Below are positions 1 to 11,595 of a DNA stretch of 64,000 bases, piece by piece. Both the position numbers and the translations under genes were made by a program. Location of the stretch: assembly GCF_003171515.1 (NCBI RefSeq), contig NC_089390.1, positions 3,906,001 to 3,970,000 on the forward strand. The letters are read 5' to 3'. Position 1 is the stretch's first letter. The number at the start of each line of letters is the position of its first letter. Origin of the DNA: Pyrenophora tritici-repentis (taxonomy: Eukaryota > Ascomycota > Dothideomycetes > Pleosporales > Pleosporaceae). The notes under the pieces are model-generated. The model was not told the origin of the DNA. It searched no databases and saw nothing but the letters and a program-made list of their open reading frames with translations.

Positions 1-151
1 TCAGATCCGTCCCCAAATCCTCCAAATCTGTAATAATATCCTGCTGCCGAAATGTAGCTAGTTGCCTATCTCGGCTAGCGCTATACGCCTTCCTGTATGC
101 CCTTATGTCCTCCTCTTGTGTCCTTCGTTATCGCGCACACGTGCCCGTTGA

Positions 152-3100
152 CTACTTGGTGCCTTCAAGGTTGCTGAGCTCGGTGCTCTCGGTCGTGGGC
201 TTGGTGTTGCGATCACGGTTGACCCACCCTTGCACTCGGAGGTTGAGCTCGTTAGAGTTGATGAGGTTCTCTATCGCGGCGTTGCAACCTGCCTTTGTCA
301 TAGAGTCTGCTGGGTTGTCGCGACCGTCGATCCATCTGATATCCATGAGTTCGCTGCGCTCGTAGGCTTCGCGCATTGCCATGATGTCAATCATAAGGCG
401 TTTCTCCTTGGTGGTGCCGAGCTTGACAAGGCAATCGTATAGCGATCGCGAGTCGGTGCATACCACGATGGGGACCTTAGGTAAGTTGAGTCGTTCCATG
501 ACCATATCAATGGTGCCGCCGATCGCGACTGCGATATCTACGCCGTGCGCCATCGCGTAGATCTCGGAGGCGAGGACGCTCCTGGTGATCCGCTTGCATT
601 TGACTGAGGACCAGTGGACGATGTTGCCACGTATCCCGAAGTTTGTGTCGCTTGAGGTAACTTCATTGCCGAGTACGATGACGAATCCCATCTGGGAGCT
701 CATATCCTTGTTGTTGGCAAAGGACGCGTCGACTAGGGTAAACAGCTTGAGGTTGCGTATGTCCAGAGGTACGTAGGTCAACCCATGGCAGAGGTTCTTC
801 TTTTGCCATTCGATGCGTTTGTTTAACTTGGATATTTCTTCTTTTGTAGGCTCACTCGCTTGCGCAGCAGCGGCGAGGTCGAAGCTTGCTTCGGGTTGAC
901 AGATTGTCGCGATGTAAGCGCCACGTGCGCGTTGTTGAATGTACGTCTTCTTGTCAGTTGCGATCTCCAGTTTCTCACCTTGTTTCTTTTGGCGTAGTGT
1001 GATCACGCCGTCTGTTGTGAGACTAACGACGCACCCGTTAAAGTCGATAGGGTTGTTAGTAGTAAGAAACTGCTTCTCTTTGGCGCTGAAGCGCAGCTCC
1101 TTGCTCTCCTTATTGGCAAACACGTCATCGGACAGACCGAGCGTGTCATCAGTTTGCATGCCGACAATACCAAAGCCTAACGCCGTTGGCTTGGTGATTA
1201 AGAGGCACGGGTCATAGGTTGATGTTTCCATCCCGAGTGTCGTGGTATGGTGTTTGAAGTAGGTTGACCACCAGTACGCTCCTGCCTCGGCGATGCCGTA
1301 CAGCGGCTTCACGACCACCATGATGGTGCCTTTGGGGTAGACATTGCGGAGTTGCGTGGGAAGATCCGCGATGATCGTGCGCTGGAGATGGTCATCGGCT
1401 TGCGTGTACGCCTGCGTGATATCTCGAAGCCATAGCGTCATGCCCATTTGAAGCAGTGAGGGTGCAAGCGCGATAATAATGCGCTGACTGGCGCGCTGGA
1501 TCGTCGGGCTTTGTGTGAGCACAATCCGTTTTCCATCATCGGCATAACCCTGAACAACGAGGCGCGATTTCTCGTACGGCTTAGTGGTAGTTTTGCCTTT
1601 GACCTCGTTGACAATCCGTGACTTAAAGACGCGGATGCCACCATGGCGCTGAGGGTCATACTCCTCGAAGCGGAACACTCCGCGAGTGATCAGCGCGTCA
1701 ATCTCTGCCTTGGTGGATAGTTCGAATGGTTCGCCTAGGGTTGTGATCTTGCCAGTGGCACGCAGCTTCTTGGACAGCACTAAGTCGTCCTCCTCGCGTT
1801 GCGTGAGGTTGACGTCGTTGGTCTCGATGGGAGCTGGTTTTGGCTTGTTTTTGGAGCCTTTGGGGCGACCGCGCTTTCGTGGAGGTGGAACTTCTGTCTC
1901 TGGGATAAACTCGTCATCGTCCGCATCCCCGCAATTGTCGTTGTCGTCGTCGTCGCGCGGGATAACGGTGGAGTTGTTGCGGTGGTATGGCTGCACCGAT
2001 GTGACTCGAAATGTCGCCTGCCTGCCGTCGACGTCGACAATCGCGGCGGTTAGGTCGTCGTTCATGGCGATGAGGGTATGGGGACCAGTCCAACCGCGGT
2101 TCTCGCGCCAAACCTTTACGCTGCTCTGGATCGGGAGCTGAAGCGTTTCAATGACGTTCGGTCCGTTGCGTGTCGCAAGTGCGTCGTTCACCTGGCGTTT
2201 TGCTTTGATCTTGCGGACCTCCGCCATCGCGTTCTTTATCGCTTTCGCGCGCGCGCTGATGGATGGTGATGGCGGCGATGTCTTGGATAGGCGGGGGTAG
2301 GTGCCAAAGACGAGGAGAGTAGGCACAAGGCCATCTGGACCAGCAGTGTCGTTGACGGCTTTCACAGCCATCTGGAGGAGGTGTTCAGATGACGTGTCGC
2401 TGTCTATGTCGGCGGAGATGACTTCGAAGGCACGGCGGATGGCCGCATGGTACCGCTCCACCTTGCCGATGGAGTTATGCGCCTCGACAGGCACCTCGTC
2501 AACCTCGATGGCCATTGTCTTTGCATTGTTGACAAACTCCTCGCTCGCAAAGTTCTTGCCAGCGTCGGTGGCTATGACATCAGGCGGACCAACGTACATA
2601 TCGATCCACATGGCGCGGAGTGTGTCCCATGTTGTGCTTGCTTTCATGTCGGTGAGAAAGCGCGCTGCTTGGAAGGCAGTTGCTTCGTCAATAGCATGAA
2701 GTACTGGCCTCTGATTAATGTACATCACGTCGACGATAAGTCGATAGTTGAAGTTGATATCGTCGCGGAGGGTAAACCGAAATCGTCCTGGCGCCTTGCC
2801 AGTAATCTGACATTGGTGACAGAACTTGTTGATCTTTTCGATGGTCGCCGCATCGACTTCGTCATAACCTGCTCTCGCGAGGACCTTGTAGAGTCGTCCC
2901 GCAGCTGGATGACCAAAGCGCCGATGGAGTTGCGCAAGCTCTACCTCGGTGAGGTAGTGCGTCGCGGTCTCTTGGTCGTCGAGCAGGAGCCATGGGTGTC
3001 CCCATTTGCGCACAATGGGGTACTCCCGTGACTCGTTTACAAGCACGTTGTCAACATTGTTGAGGTAGATCCCGTGGCGGTCCATGTCTGCAAGGCACAG

Positions 3101-5188
3101 CAAGAAAGGCGTGTTGGTCGGCATCACCGCAAAAAGTATAACGCCGAGCGGGGTTTTGACCTTCACCTCGCCAAGTGAGAGACACTCTGGGTTATCTCCA
3201 AATCGAATTCGGTGGCGACCTGCCGTGGACTCATTGATCGTGGCCGATGGCTGGAGGCGTTGCAGTGCCATGACCTGGGTCTTTCCTGCAGTGGAGACTC
3301 CGGCCGCGCCGGTGTCGGGCATGATGCCTTGGAAACAGTGAGCACCATATCGGTGATCGAAGGTGAACATGTGGGGTGCCTCCTTTGCAGTCTCCGACGC
3401 GTATGGGTCGATCCCAGTGATCGCGTGGGTCGCCGCGGCGTCGTTGAGGTTGATGGTGAGCGCTTGCCCGTTGATGGTTCCGCAAGCAGCGGTGTTGAAT
3501 TGTTCATGTTGGAAGTACGCATCGAGGTCATCAACGCGGTTGCCGTCGTCGTCCTCTGCCTCGTCATGAAGCTCGATGCCTTCGAATCCGGCGAGGAACA
3601 CGTCGTAGTCGTCATCGAGATCGTGGTTTTGGACATAAGTCTTGAAGCGTTGGTGCGACTCATTGCGCTCCTCGTGTGAATGTCGCGTTGACCAGCATCC
3701 TTGTTTGCCGCACACATAGCACTTTTTATCGTGCGAGCGGCGGGGAGGGTATCGCGGTCGTGACAGCGTCGGTCCGCGGTTGAAGCGACCGGTGCCATAG
3801 CCTCGGGGTCTGTCGCGAGGTTCGTCGTTTCGGTTGTATCGTCGGTTTGTGTAGAAGATGTCATCGTCTGTCTGTTCATTGTCATAGTTGAACTGCGTTC
3901 GAGCATGCGGGTGACAGCGTTGCCAGTTACCGACGGCGTTGCGGAGCTCTGAAGCGACTGCTTCAAAGGTCGACGCAGGTCGGATCAGGACTGCGCTGCA
4001 GGCTTCGACACCCTGGCATGCTGACACAAGTTGTCCGGTGAGGCTTGACTCGCTGAGTCCATTCTGCTGAGCCATCGCTTGGTACAGCTTGTGGAGCTTG
4101 TCGATGAGCAAGTCAAGGCATTGCGCAATTGTCTTGTCAGGATTACTTGCGATGACGTCCTTTAGCATAATGGTGCGCCATTCGTTCAAGAACAACTGGT
4201 AGTTCTCGGTAGTGTGGAAGTAGGCGCCCAGTTTCGCGATGATGTCTTCGTATCCAAGGTCAAGTGGAGCGATAGATTGGTAGTAGTAAGTTGACGCTTT
4301 GCCAGTAAGCATAGTGGAGATGGCTAGCTTGTAGCGGTCAGTTTGGCCAGGTTGAATGCCGACTTTGGCGCAAAGCTCTCGAAAGATGACCAGTTTGTGA
4401 CTGAGCACGTCATACTTGTCACCACTGAACTTATCGTTGTTATTGTACAGCTTCGCGAGGTTTGTGAGTGCTGTCACGTTGAGTTGAGCTGGCGACGGTG
4501 AGTACTGTGCTTGTGGGTATCCTGTTGGTGGCTGCGGAGGGTTAGGGTAACTGTAGTTGCTGTTTGTGAGCTGTCGACACTTGAAACCGTCGACGAGTCG
4601 CATAAGCTCAAGCTCGTCGTCAGGCCATATCGGGCACGACGAGAGATGGAGGAGGTTGTACAGTTGCGTTATTACTGTGTCACGACTGTTGATCTGGATG
4701 TAAATCCCTCGGTGTCGGAGCAATTCCTTGACTGCTTTCCGGAGCCGCACGTCGACCGCACTTATGATATCTTGAGTCCAATCCTCGAAGGACTTTTGGA
4801 ACTCCTGGAGGATGAAGAGGTCGAACTGTCCATCGTCTTCAACTTGGACGACCCAATCGAGGACGACAGTGTTCAGTTTGTCGGTGTTTATGACTGTGTC
4901 GGTCGGGTCGAGTTCCGCGTTGACATACTCACTCTTGTGCATCTCGGAGTACCACGATCGGTACTTGACGCTCTTGTATGGTGCCATGGTGCTGAAGTCA
5001 GTCGATTGTTTGCTGTTAGTTGCAGGCGTTGTCAGTTGTTTTTGTGCGTGGTTGACGCAGATCTTTTCGTTCAAGATCTCCTTCAGAACTGTCGGCGAAA
5101 GCGCTACCTTGATAGGTAGTCTCTGCGGGCGGTGCTGTACTTCGCACTCCTTGCTACTGTGAGGTAGGAGGAGTCGCTTCTTGGCCAA
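152..5188 (-). CDS. copia-type Gag-Pol polyprotein (1678 aa)
   Basis: This polyprotein supplies capsid, protease, integrase and reverse transcriptase/RNase H for cytoplasmic particle formation and genomic insertion. Visible landmarks, in order: a gag region with a Cys/His knuckle (CYVCGKQGCW, about residue 490); the aspartic protease motif DTGAAG (about 622); the integrase HHCC domain (H..H about 750, CHQC about 792); the integrase D-D-E residues in VDVMY (about 818), TDAGKNF (about 874) and KVERYH (about 910); an RT core with QTDD in place of the usual YVDD (about 1346); and RNase H starting near LVDASF (about 1484). The length is normal for a single-frame fungal copia element. The start is the first ATG after the LTR and leader. 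No frameshift or stop is present, so it could be active. Confidence 0.95.
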   Translation of the reverse strand: MAKKRLLLPHSSKECEVQHRPQRLPIKVALSPTVLKEILNEKICVNHAQKQLTTPATNSKQSTDFSTMAPYKSVKYRSWYSEMHKSEYVNAELDPTDTVINTDKLNTVVLDWVVQVEDDGQFDLFILQEFQKSFEDWTQDIISAVDVRLRKAVKELLRHRGIYIQINSRDTVITQLYNLLHLSSCPIWPDDELELMRLVDGFKCRQLTNSNYSYPNPPQPPTGYPQAQYSPSPAQLNVTALTNLAKLYNNNDKFSGDKYDVLSHKLVIFRELCAKVGIQPGQTDRYKLAISTMLTGKASTYYYQSIAPLDLGYEDIIAKLGAYFHTTENYQLFLNEWRTIMLKDVIASNPDKTIAQCLDLLIDKLHKLYQAMAQQNGLSESSLTGQLVSACQGVEACSAVLIRPASTFEAVASELRNAVGNWQRCHPHARTQFNYDNEQTDDDIFYTNRRYNRNDEPRDRPRGYGTGRFNRGPTLSRPRYPPRRSHDKKCYVCGKQGCWSTRHSHEERNESHQRFKTYVQNHDLDDDYDVFLAGFEGIELHDEAEDDDGNRVDDLDAYFQHEQFNTAACGTINGQALTINLNDAAATHAITGIDPYASETAKEAPHMFTFDHRYGAHCFQGIMPDTGAAGVSTAGKTQVMALQRLQPSATINESTAGRHRIRFGDNPECLSLGEVKVKTPLGVILFAVMPTNTPFLLCLADMDRHGIYLNNVDNVLVNESREYPIVRKWGHPWLLLDDQETATHYLTEVELAQLHRRFGHPAAGRLYKVLARAGYDEVDAATIEKINKFCHQCQITGKAPGRFRFTLRDDINFNYRLIVDVMYINQRPVLHAIDEATAFQAARFLTDMKASTTWDTLRAMWIDMYVGPPDVIATDAGKNFASEEFVNNAKTMAIEVDEVPVEAHNSIGKVERYHAAIRRAFEVISADIDSDTSSEHLLQMAVKAVNDTAGPDGLVPTLLVFGTYPRLSKTSPPSPSISARAKAIKNAMAEVRKIKAKRQVNDALATRNGPNVIETLQLPIQSSVKVWRENRGWTGPHTLIAMNDDLTAAIVDVDGRQATFRVTSVQPYHRNNSTVIPRDDDDNDNCGDADDDEFIPETEVPPPRKRGRPKGSKNKPKPAPIETNDVNLTQREEDDLVLSKKLRATGKITTLGEPFELSTKAEIDALITRGVFRFEEYDPQRHGGIRVFKSRIVNEVKGKTTTKPYEKSRLVVQGYADDGKRIVLTQSPTIQRASQRIIIALAPSLLQMGMTLWLRDITQAYTQADDHLQRTIIADLPTQLRNVYPKGTIMVVVKPLYGIAEAGAYWWSTYFKHHTTTLGMETSTYDPCLLITKPTALGFGIVGMQTDDTLGLSDDVFANKESKELRFSAKEKQFLTTNNPIDFNGCVVSLTTDGVITLRQKKQGEKLEIATDKKTYIQQRARGAYIATICQPEASFDLAAAAQASEPTKEEISKLNKRIEWQKKNLCHGLTYVPLDIRNLKLFTLVDASFANNKDMSSQMGFVIVLGNEVTSSDTNFGIRGNIVHWSSVKCKRITRSVLASEIYAMAHGVDIAVAIGGTIDMVMERLNLPKVPIVVCTDSRSLYDCLVKLGTTKEKRLMIDIMAMREAYERSELMDIRWIDGRDNPADSMTKAGCNAAIENLINSNELNLRVQGWVNRDRNTKPTTESTELSNLEGTK

Positions 5189-5243
5189 GACTACACAGCA
5201 AAAGAGCTGATGGGTCTCCTTGTCAGATATCTAGCCGATCTGT

Positions 5244-5256
5244 GGTGTAGCAACCA
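5244..5256 (-). other. possible primer-binding site of the copia element
   Basis: On the minus strand, eight bases after the LTR end, the sequence TGGTTGCTACACC begins with TGG, as expected for pairing with a tRNA 3' CCA end. The matching tRNA would end GGTGTAGCAACCA. The offset from the LTR is larger than the usual 0-5 bases, and many copia elements prime from an internal tRNA fragment instead, so this is tentative. Confidence 0.35.
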
Positions 5257-5264
5257 CTGATCAG

Positions 5265-5470
5265 TGTTGATACGGCTAAGGTATCGGAATCACCTTCGTT
5301 GCAACGAGTTGAAATGATTGTGATTGTTCTTGTTGTTCTATGGAGGTGGAGGGAGGTCGGCAGTAAGGCAGCAGCTAGAGCTCGGACCACACGGCTTAGT
5401 CAGCCGTGTAATCCAAGCTCGTGCATGCAGCAACCAGCTGCCTTATCTACCGCAGGTTCGATTCCCAACA
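5265..5470 (-). repeat. 5' LTR of the copia element (206 bp)
   Basis: The LTR is bounded by TG...CA (TGTTGGGAATC... to ...TATCAACA in element sense). By eye it matches the solo LTR at 30627-30832 base for base. It contains a three-tier foldback: 5364-5372 pairs with 5437-5445, 5378-5386 with 5412-5420 (one mismatch), and 5389-5396 with 5402-5409 around a 5-base loop. A perfect pol III B-box-like sequence GGTTCGATTCC lies at 5455-5465 on the plus strand, antisense to the element. Confidence 0.93.
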
Positions 5471-8400
5471 ATAATGGTCGTTGTGGAGTTTCTATGGGTC
5501 TTGTACGCTAAGTTTAATTAGGGGATATGGACAATAGGCTTTATAAGCTACGCGTTACGAGTACGATATTTCACTTTGTCTAATCACGGAGTAAGTAAGA
5601 GGATATGAGGTATGCCATATATATATGTTTATAGTGCGGTGGTGGCAGTTTTGGAGAGGGTACGTTATAGGACATTGTGGGTGTGGATTTCTTGCTTGTG
5701 TATTCGGGAGTCAGAAGGGAGAGGGTCAATGCCGTTTGGCGATGTTGCGGGTACGAGATATATAATGGCTTCGGCTATGAAGGTTATTTGTATTAGTGTT
5801 GAGGAGGTCATTGTATAGAGCTGATGTGAATCACTTATTCACAATCATGCGACTAACATCGTAGCTATGTTCGTCACATATTTGCTGTGGCGCCTTTTTT
5901 GCCCTAGGTCTAATAATATCTTGAACTTCTCTCAATATAAAAGCTTGAATTCGAGTGGTTTTCAAGATATAAGCCACCAAAATACGCACATTGAAGAAAT
6001 CATCTGCGAATTCCTGTAAGACATCGCCATCCTACCTATCCCTATGCTATCCTTAGTATCTCCCACGTAAAACCTTACACAACACACATCGTCTTACCTT
6101 GACGAAAACCACTACATCCAACCACTCATTCCTCATCCCTAGAAACAATAGACTGGGGCGTTGAGCCAACGTACAAAACATCGTATCACACCCCGTATCC
6201 CTCACCCAGTACAACCACCGTCGTGCCCTCGTCCCCAGCACAACCACGCATCCCATCTCACCCCCCAATCCGCTGCAAATAAGCAACCGCCCAGCCCCAA
6301 AGCCACAGCTCTCTAAAATCACCCTCTTCACCCAAATAATTGGCTCTCCATTACCCCACCACCCCACACACCCGTATTATCCGCATAACCACCACATGTA
6401 AGCGCTACATAATACGACAGTTACATAACGGCGCCAGCTGACAAAATGTGCTTATTTTGGGCTTACATTACACGCCATGACTGAACACGACACAAGCACG
6501 TTTACACGACACGTTGTTGTGCGACGTGTGACGAGGGCCGTGACGTGAGGGCCTCAGCCCCAGTGCGACAATGATAACGGAAAGATGACGATAGCGATGG
6601 GAGGAAGGGGAAAGTTAGCGTGTATGTGTGTGTGGTTAAGGAGATACGCGAAGCTTCTAGTGATAGGTACAGCTATAGGCAGGCGATGTAGTAAAGTGAA
6701 TAGGGAATCGGACGACGAACAACGGAAACCGGAAAACTTCGCGAATACCATGGTATTGGAATTTTGTGTAATTCAGCTGACGACTGGCAATTTGGTTCCT
6801 TGGTATGATTTTCAGTTATTTGGAAAATGAGAAGAACCTCCTCTCCTTTTCATTTCTGAAACCCATAATCATTGAGTTTCCATCGCCCGTCTTCTCTGAA
6901 ACAAAACACCTACATTGACCCAAGAAAATTGTGCATGGCTTCGAAACAGGGATAGGGATAGAAACACACAGACGCGCTGCCCCAGTTGAAGTTCCACCAG
7001 GAAATCCCCTAAATCTCATCTCATCTCATCTCAAATCGACCATCTATATCGCGAAACCAGACCAATCCGTGCACCGCAGGAGTAACTGTACTTAGCAGCT
7101 CCGCCCCTCGCGGTTAGTAGCGCGTTAGATGCTTAGCCTGCCTCGCTCGAGCTGCATATGCAGGATTGGGAAATTGCAAATTGCGATGGCGATGGCGATT
7201 GCGCTTGTTGGTGGTTCCCTCCCAAAGCCAAACTAGTTTGTGCATCTTCAGTATGACGTTATGTTTGTTGCCCTGTGCGAATCGGCCAACACGTCTTTGC
7301 TTTTTTCTCTCTCCATGTACCCGCCATGACATGACACATCCCTCTTTGAGATTGGGTTTGCTAATGACTCCATGGGGAGGGGGCTAGAATTGCCCGTCGA
7401 CGGACATGCCGTGTGCGTGGAGAAAGAAAAATGACGGCAGGCGTATATGTAAGGTCCTGGATTGCGTCCCTCCATCGACGGCAGTGTCCGGATGAGGGGG
7501 TCTGCGACCCACATCGACACGCGACCTTATCCCGTTCACGTTCGACCCGTAAAACCTAACGAAGTAATCGCACCGGCCACGAGAGGACAATGGAGTCAGT
7601 TATCCGATCTAGATCCAGTATTTCGCTAGCAAAGAGTCAGTGTCTGAGCTTCCTCATCTTGCATAACTTTTTTGGAAGATCGTCAAAATGGACCCCCGAG
7701 CGACACGATCGGGCACCTGCCCTTTTCAAGGGAGTAGCCGAGAAGGAGTGTGCGTCACGGGACCTCCGTGCATCGTACCCATTGACCAGTGATCAAGTCT
7801 GCAGTTCACCACGGCGCGCGGCACAGAGTGGTGTTGGTGGCTCTCGATCGTCAGTGGAGGGATCATGACCCTTGCTGCGCGGGGCTGTGAGGCGTGCAGC
7901 CACGGTGAGCCACCCTTTGAGGAGATGGATGCGCACAGGGAAAAAGTTGCAACTTCCTTTGTTCAGGTCAGTCGGCGAGGCGAAGGGAAGACACGATAGT
8001 GGTCCCAACGCAGCTTGGAACGGGCGTCCCTGTGTCGTAAATGAGGGGCGCGGTAAAGGCTGGTAGTTCCTGGCATCGTCCGCAATACATACTTCTTGTT
8101 CCTGATCACGTGATTACCGACATTTGTCAAAATAGCACCTATCTGTTATGCGTGTATTGTGCTGATAGTAGTTTGTAGTCTGCATGCTGCACTCGCGGTG
8201 CGACATCGACCGGAGAGCCTCCCTGGCGAATAAGGCTGACAAGAGAAAGCTAGTTTGGAGACATGGATAAAGATTTCTTTCTGGTACTGCGGATGACAGA
8301 GCTTCTCGTGATCATCGAGACCGTTGTTCGGCGAAAGGTCCTCACCATGTATGAAACCCTCCTTCCGATGCACGCAGACCATGTGGGGAGACGACAACCG

Positions 8401-10375
8401 AGACAAACCCATCTTGGGATCTGTTGACAACGACATGTGTCAACGGGGAGATGGCAGCCAAGACGTGCTGCAGCCGTATGGGGAATCCATGCTCCGTGAA
8501 AATTTTGTCTCGCAGTTCGCGTAGACTTTGAACAGTGGACCGGAGTTCAGATGAGTGGTTGAGAGCATTTTCGCAGCGTGAGCCCGCGTCTAAGACCAAA
8601 AATCCATCGCATACTGGTGCCCCGGACGCTTGGAACAGCGATTAGTAAGGTTATCAGATTGAGATGGCTTTGATCCCAGGTAGCAAGAGGCTTCCGGTCA
8701 CTCGAGCTATTGCATTTGCGGCCATCTTTACTGGAATTTTGCGTTTCATCGGAAGGCGAGCCGATGACCAAACCATTATCTGACCTATCAACGTCAGCTG
8801 GAAGTAGTTCTGCCCGTTTTCGTCTCCACAAAATGTGAGATAGAGTTCGATAGCCGCAAGTTTACCGTTGGTGGCAAGAGTATCGAGACGGGTACGTGTG
8901 GCTGCGGTAGCCTGCATACAACTACTCGGACGGAGGAGGCATGATGCCCGTCGATTGCCAAGGTTTTCAAGCGAGCAACCTTCGGGGCGCCACACCTGGC
9001 TGCTTTGTCAGATGGGATTGTGGACGAACCAGTTTGGAAATAGCCCGTTCATGCAGATGCGCGTCTCTCAATGCCGGTACAAGGAACAAGCTACAAACAT
9101 GTGAAATAAACATTAACAATGCCTGCGAAAATTGTTAAGAAAGCTGTACGACTAGATGCAGTCTGTAAGCATTGGCAGGGGTATGCTAAATTGCAACCAT
9201 GCCACTTTCACGAGGTAGCATTTCTCCTGCTTCGGTATACGAGCCCAACGAATACCTGTCAGATAGCAAGGCTACGGCCAAGCAAGGATTTGCAAAATTG
9301 ACAATCGAATGTTCGGTAGATAGGGGGCTCAGGCGCACAGTAAGACGGCAGTTCAATGTTGCATCTACTCACAACTGTCAAAGTTTGTTTTGTGTACGTG
9401 GTCTTGGTGAAACCCAAACACTTGAGCGGGCCGACGCATAGTTGGAGTGCCTAGGTAAACGCGACTTGCACACGACTTGCACATGACTACTTGACTATGG
9501 GCTTTGGTGAAGTCACATGCCACTATAGCCATGTATAGGGCTCAGGGCGATGCCGCATTGGGTATGTCGAAATGTTGTTGAGGTCGGGAAGTAATCCGGG
9601 TGGCGCTTGAACGGCTCCATCTAGAACTTAGCAGTTCTGACGAGAAGAGCTAGGCTAAAGAGTCAGACTGCAGGTACACGAGCCAAGGCCATGTATTGTA
9701 CCGAAGATCCATTGCAGAGGGGCATGATTGTGCGAAAACCGCACGAGAGAAACAGCGTAATTGCCCCGTACCACGACTAGCATGTCCCTGGAGCGTCCTG
9801 TCTTGCTGACCTCCGACCGGGTACATTGTGTTTCCAGGGGGACGGCAAGTGAAGCGAAAGGAACACGTACAGCGGAACGCAATGAGGTCATTTACGACTA
9901 CGAGGACATGATTCCCATGAAGGCGGCTGGCGGACGAAATGCATGGACATATGCCATGTGGATACGCCGGTGAGGATCGTCTCCGGACGTGTGGGCGCCA
10001 AGGAGCCCGCGACAGAGGTTCCTGACTCTTAGATAGGAAACAGGGCCGTCGTGTTACTACCAAAGTCGCCCACAGCAGCAGGACAATCGAGTGGATGGTG
10101 TTTTAAGCAAAACGCGTAGAGCGACGAGTGATGCGTAAGACGTGGAGCGCGCTACATGAGCGCAGCAGTTAATGTGGAGGCACACGGGAGTGAGCTCACC
10201 GATCTGCAGTCAGCAACCACTGCAGGAACCAGGGGAAAGGTGTGCAAACGATAGGAAACCACGGAGGATATTGGCGCAGTCTTGAAATAGGATGGCGAAG
10301 ACTTGGGTTGAAGCACTGAGATGAAGATGGGACGTGTTCGGTGGTGGTGCGGATCGCTGTTTCCGCAGGAGTGTG

Positions 10376-10418
10376 CACGTGACTAGTAGGTGCACGTGCG
10401 CTGTAGCTATAGCACGTG
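10376..10418. promoter_or_regulatory. three CACGTG E-boxes within 43 bp
   Basis: The palindromic hexamer CACGTG occurs at 10376-10381, 10393-10398 and 10413-10418. This is the core site of bHLH regulators. No gene start is supported close by, so a regulatory role is only suggested by the clustering. Confidence 0.3.
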
Positions 10419-11544
10419 ACTCAGTTTCACCGACCTCGGGAATACTGGGCAAGTACCTTGGTACGCACTTGGACGCCCCATCACGACTCTTGCTACCCTG
10501 TTTGTTGGGGATATAGACTGCCCCCGGGAAATTCGGCATCACGCTCTATAGACGCGGACTCCCGCAGTTAAACCGGGACAGTCGGTGTGCTTGGGCAGCG
10601 TACATGCAGGTGAAGACTGAAGATGAAGCTGGACTCGGCCGGCGCCCCATGCCCACGCGGCTCTTCACAATCACATTGGGAATGTTTTAGAGAGCACGTT
10701 GAACAAAGAAACACAGCGTCGAGATAAGCGCTCGTCACACATGCCCCGTGGAGCACGACAGGCAAGTGTGATGCTGCGGCTGAGGTCAAGGCTTACAGAG
10801 TGGCACGCAGAGATATGATATGACGGGTGTCGCGAGTCGTCGACTGCAGCAGGTAGCATGGAAAAGTCGACTCGGATGTCTGATGCTTCGCTGGCTGTGC
10901 GACGGTGCCATGCTGTGCGTTGTGCACACTGGTTCGAGTTTGTGGTTCCGAAAGATGGCACGAGAGGTAGATCACCACGGTCCCACGGCTCACGATAGCC
11001 AGCATTCAGTCGGCCTCATCTGAAACACATGTGGGAGGGGCAGAGTCGATGGTGAGGTCTGGGTCGACGCATCATCAGTCATCGGATTCTTGTCTGGCCT
11101 CGACGAGGACTGGCCACAAGGCAGTGGCAGCGCCAGGGCTGTGTGGACTGAGACGTGTGACTGCGGCGGGGTATCGAGTCCTAAGCTTCCTAGGCCATTT
11201 TGTCGGCCATGACAGGGCGCTTTTCGGCTGTTTCAAGGTCCGCCTGTCGTCTGTCGCCTGTCTTACAGTGCGTACATGCCTAGATATATACGAGCGACGA
11301 TCTTGCGGACGGCACGTCGTCCTCCTCCCCAGAGAGCCGTAAATCTTGTCTTCGCCGTGGGGATCACGATCTCTCTTTTTTTTCTTCCCCCACCAGCACG
11401 TCGGTCTCGCAACAGTGTGGAGAAGTGAATGAAAATAGAGGCGAGCGTAGTTCGGTATACTTGATACAATGACCAAATATGAACCGGTTAGCTACCAGAT
11501 TCCGGTTGCGAGGCTGCGACCGTGTGCAGGCCTTGATAGCGTGT

Positions 11545-11546
<2 letters not shown>

Positions 11547-11591
<45 letters not shown>
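11547..11591. repeat. (AC)n microsatellite, about 22 units
   Basis: An uninterrupted AC dinucleotide run of about 45 bp. It produces artificial Thr-His or Cys-Val open frames on both strands. Confidence 0.97.

Positions 11592-11595
<4 letters not shown>

Larger units (their letters stand above)
1..5470 (-). mobile_element. Ty1/copia LTR retrotransposon, cut by the left window edge
   Basis: This minus-strand element has its 5' LTR at 5265-5470, a 76-bp leader, one long gag-pol frame (152-5188) and at least 151 bp of 3' non-coding sequence. No second LTR is seen before base 1, so the 3' LTR must lie outside the window or be missing. The protease, integrase, RT, RNase H order is the copia order, as opposed to gypsy. 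The frame has no internal stop, and the LTR is identical by eye to a solo LTR at 30627-30832, which together suggest recent activity. The 5 bases just outside the LTR are ATAAT (5471-5475), the expected target duplication to look for beyond the other end. Confidence 0.93.

Noticed and set aside
1686..5162. Plus-strand frames of 60-200 codons opposite the copia polyprotein
   Set aside because: Antisense shadows of the coding frame with no motif of their own.
8146..8995. Minus-strand frames that look slightly protein-like
   Set aside because: They lie in different frames, no splice sites join them sensibly and no conserved motif is present. At most an old relic.
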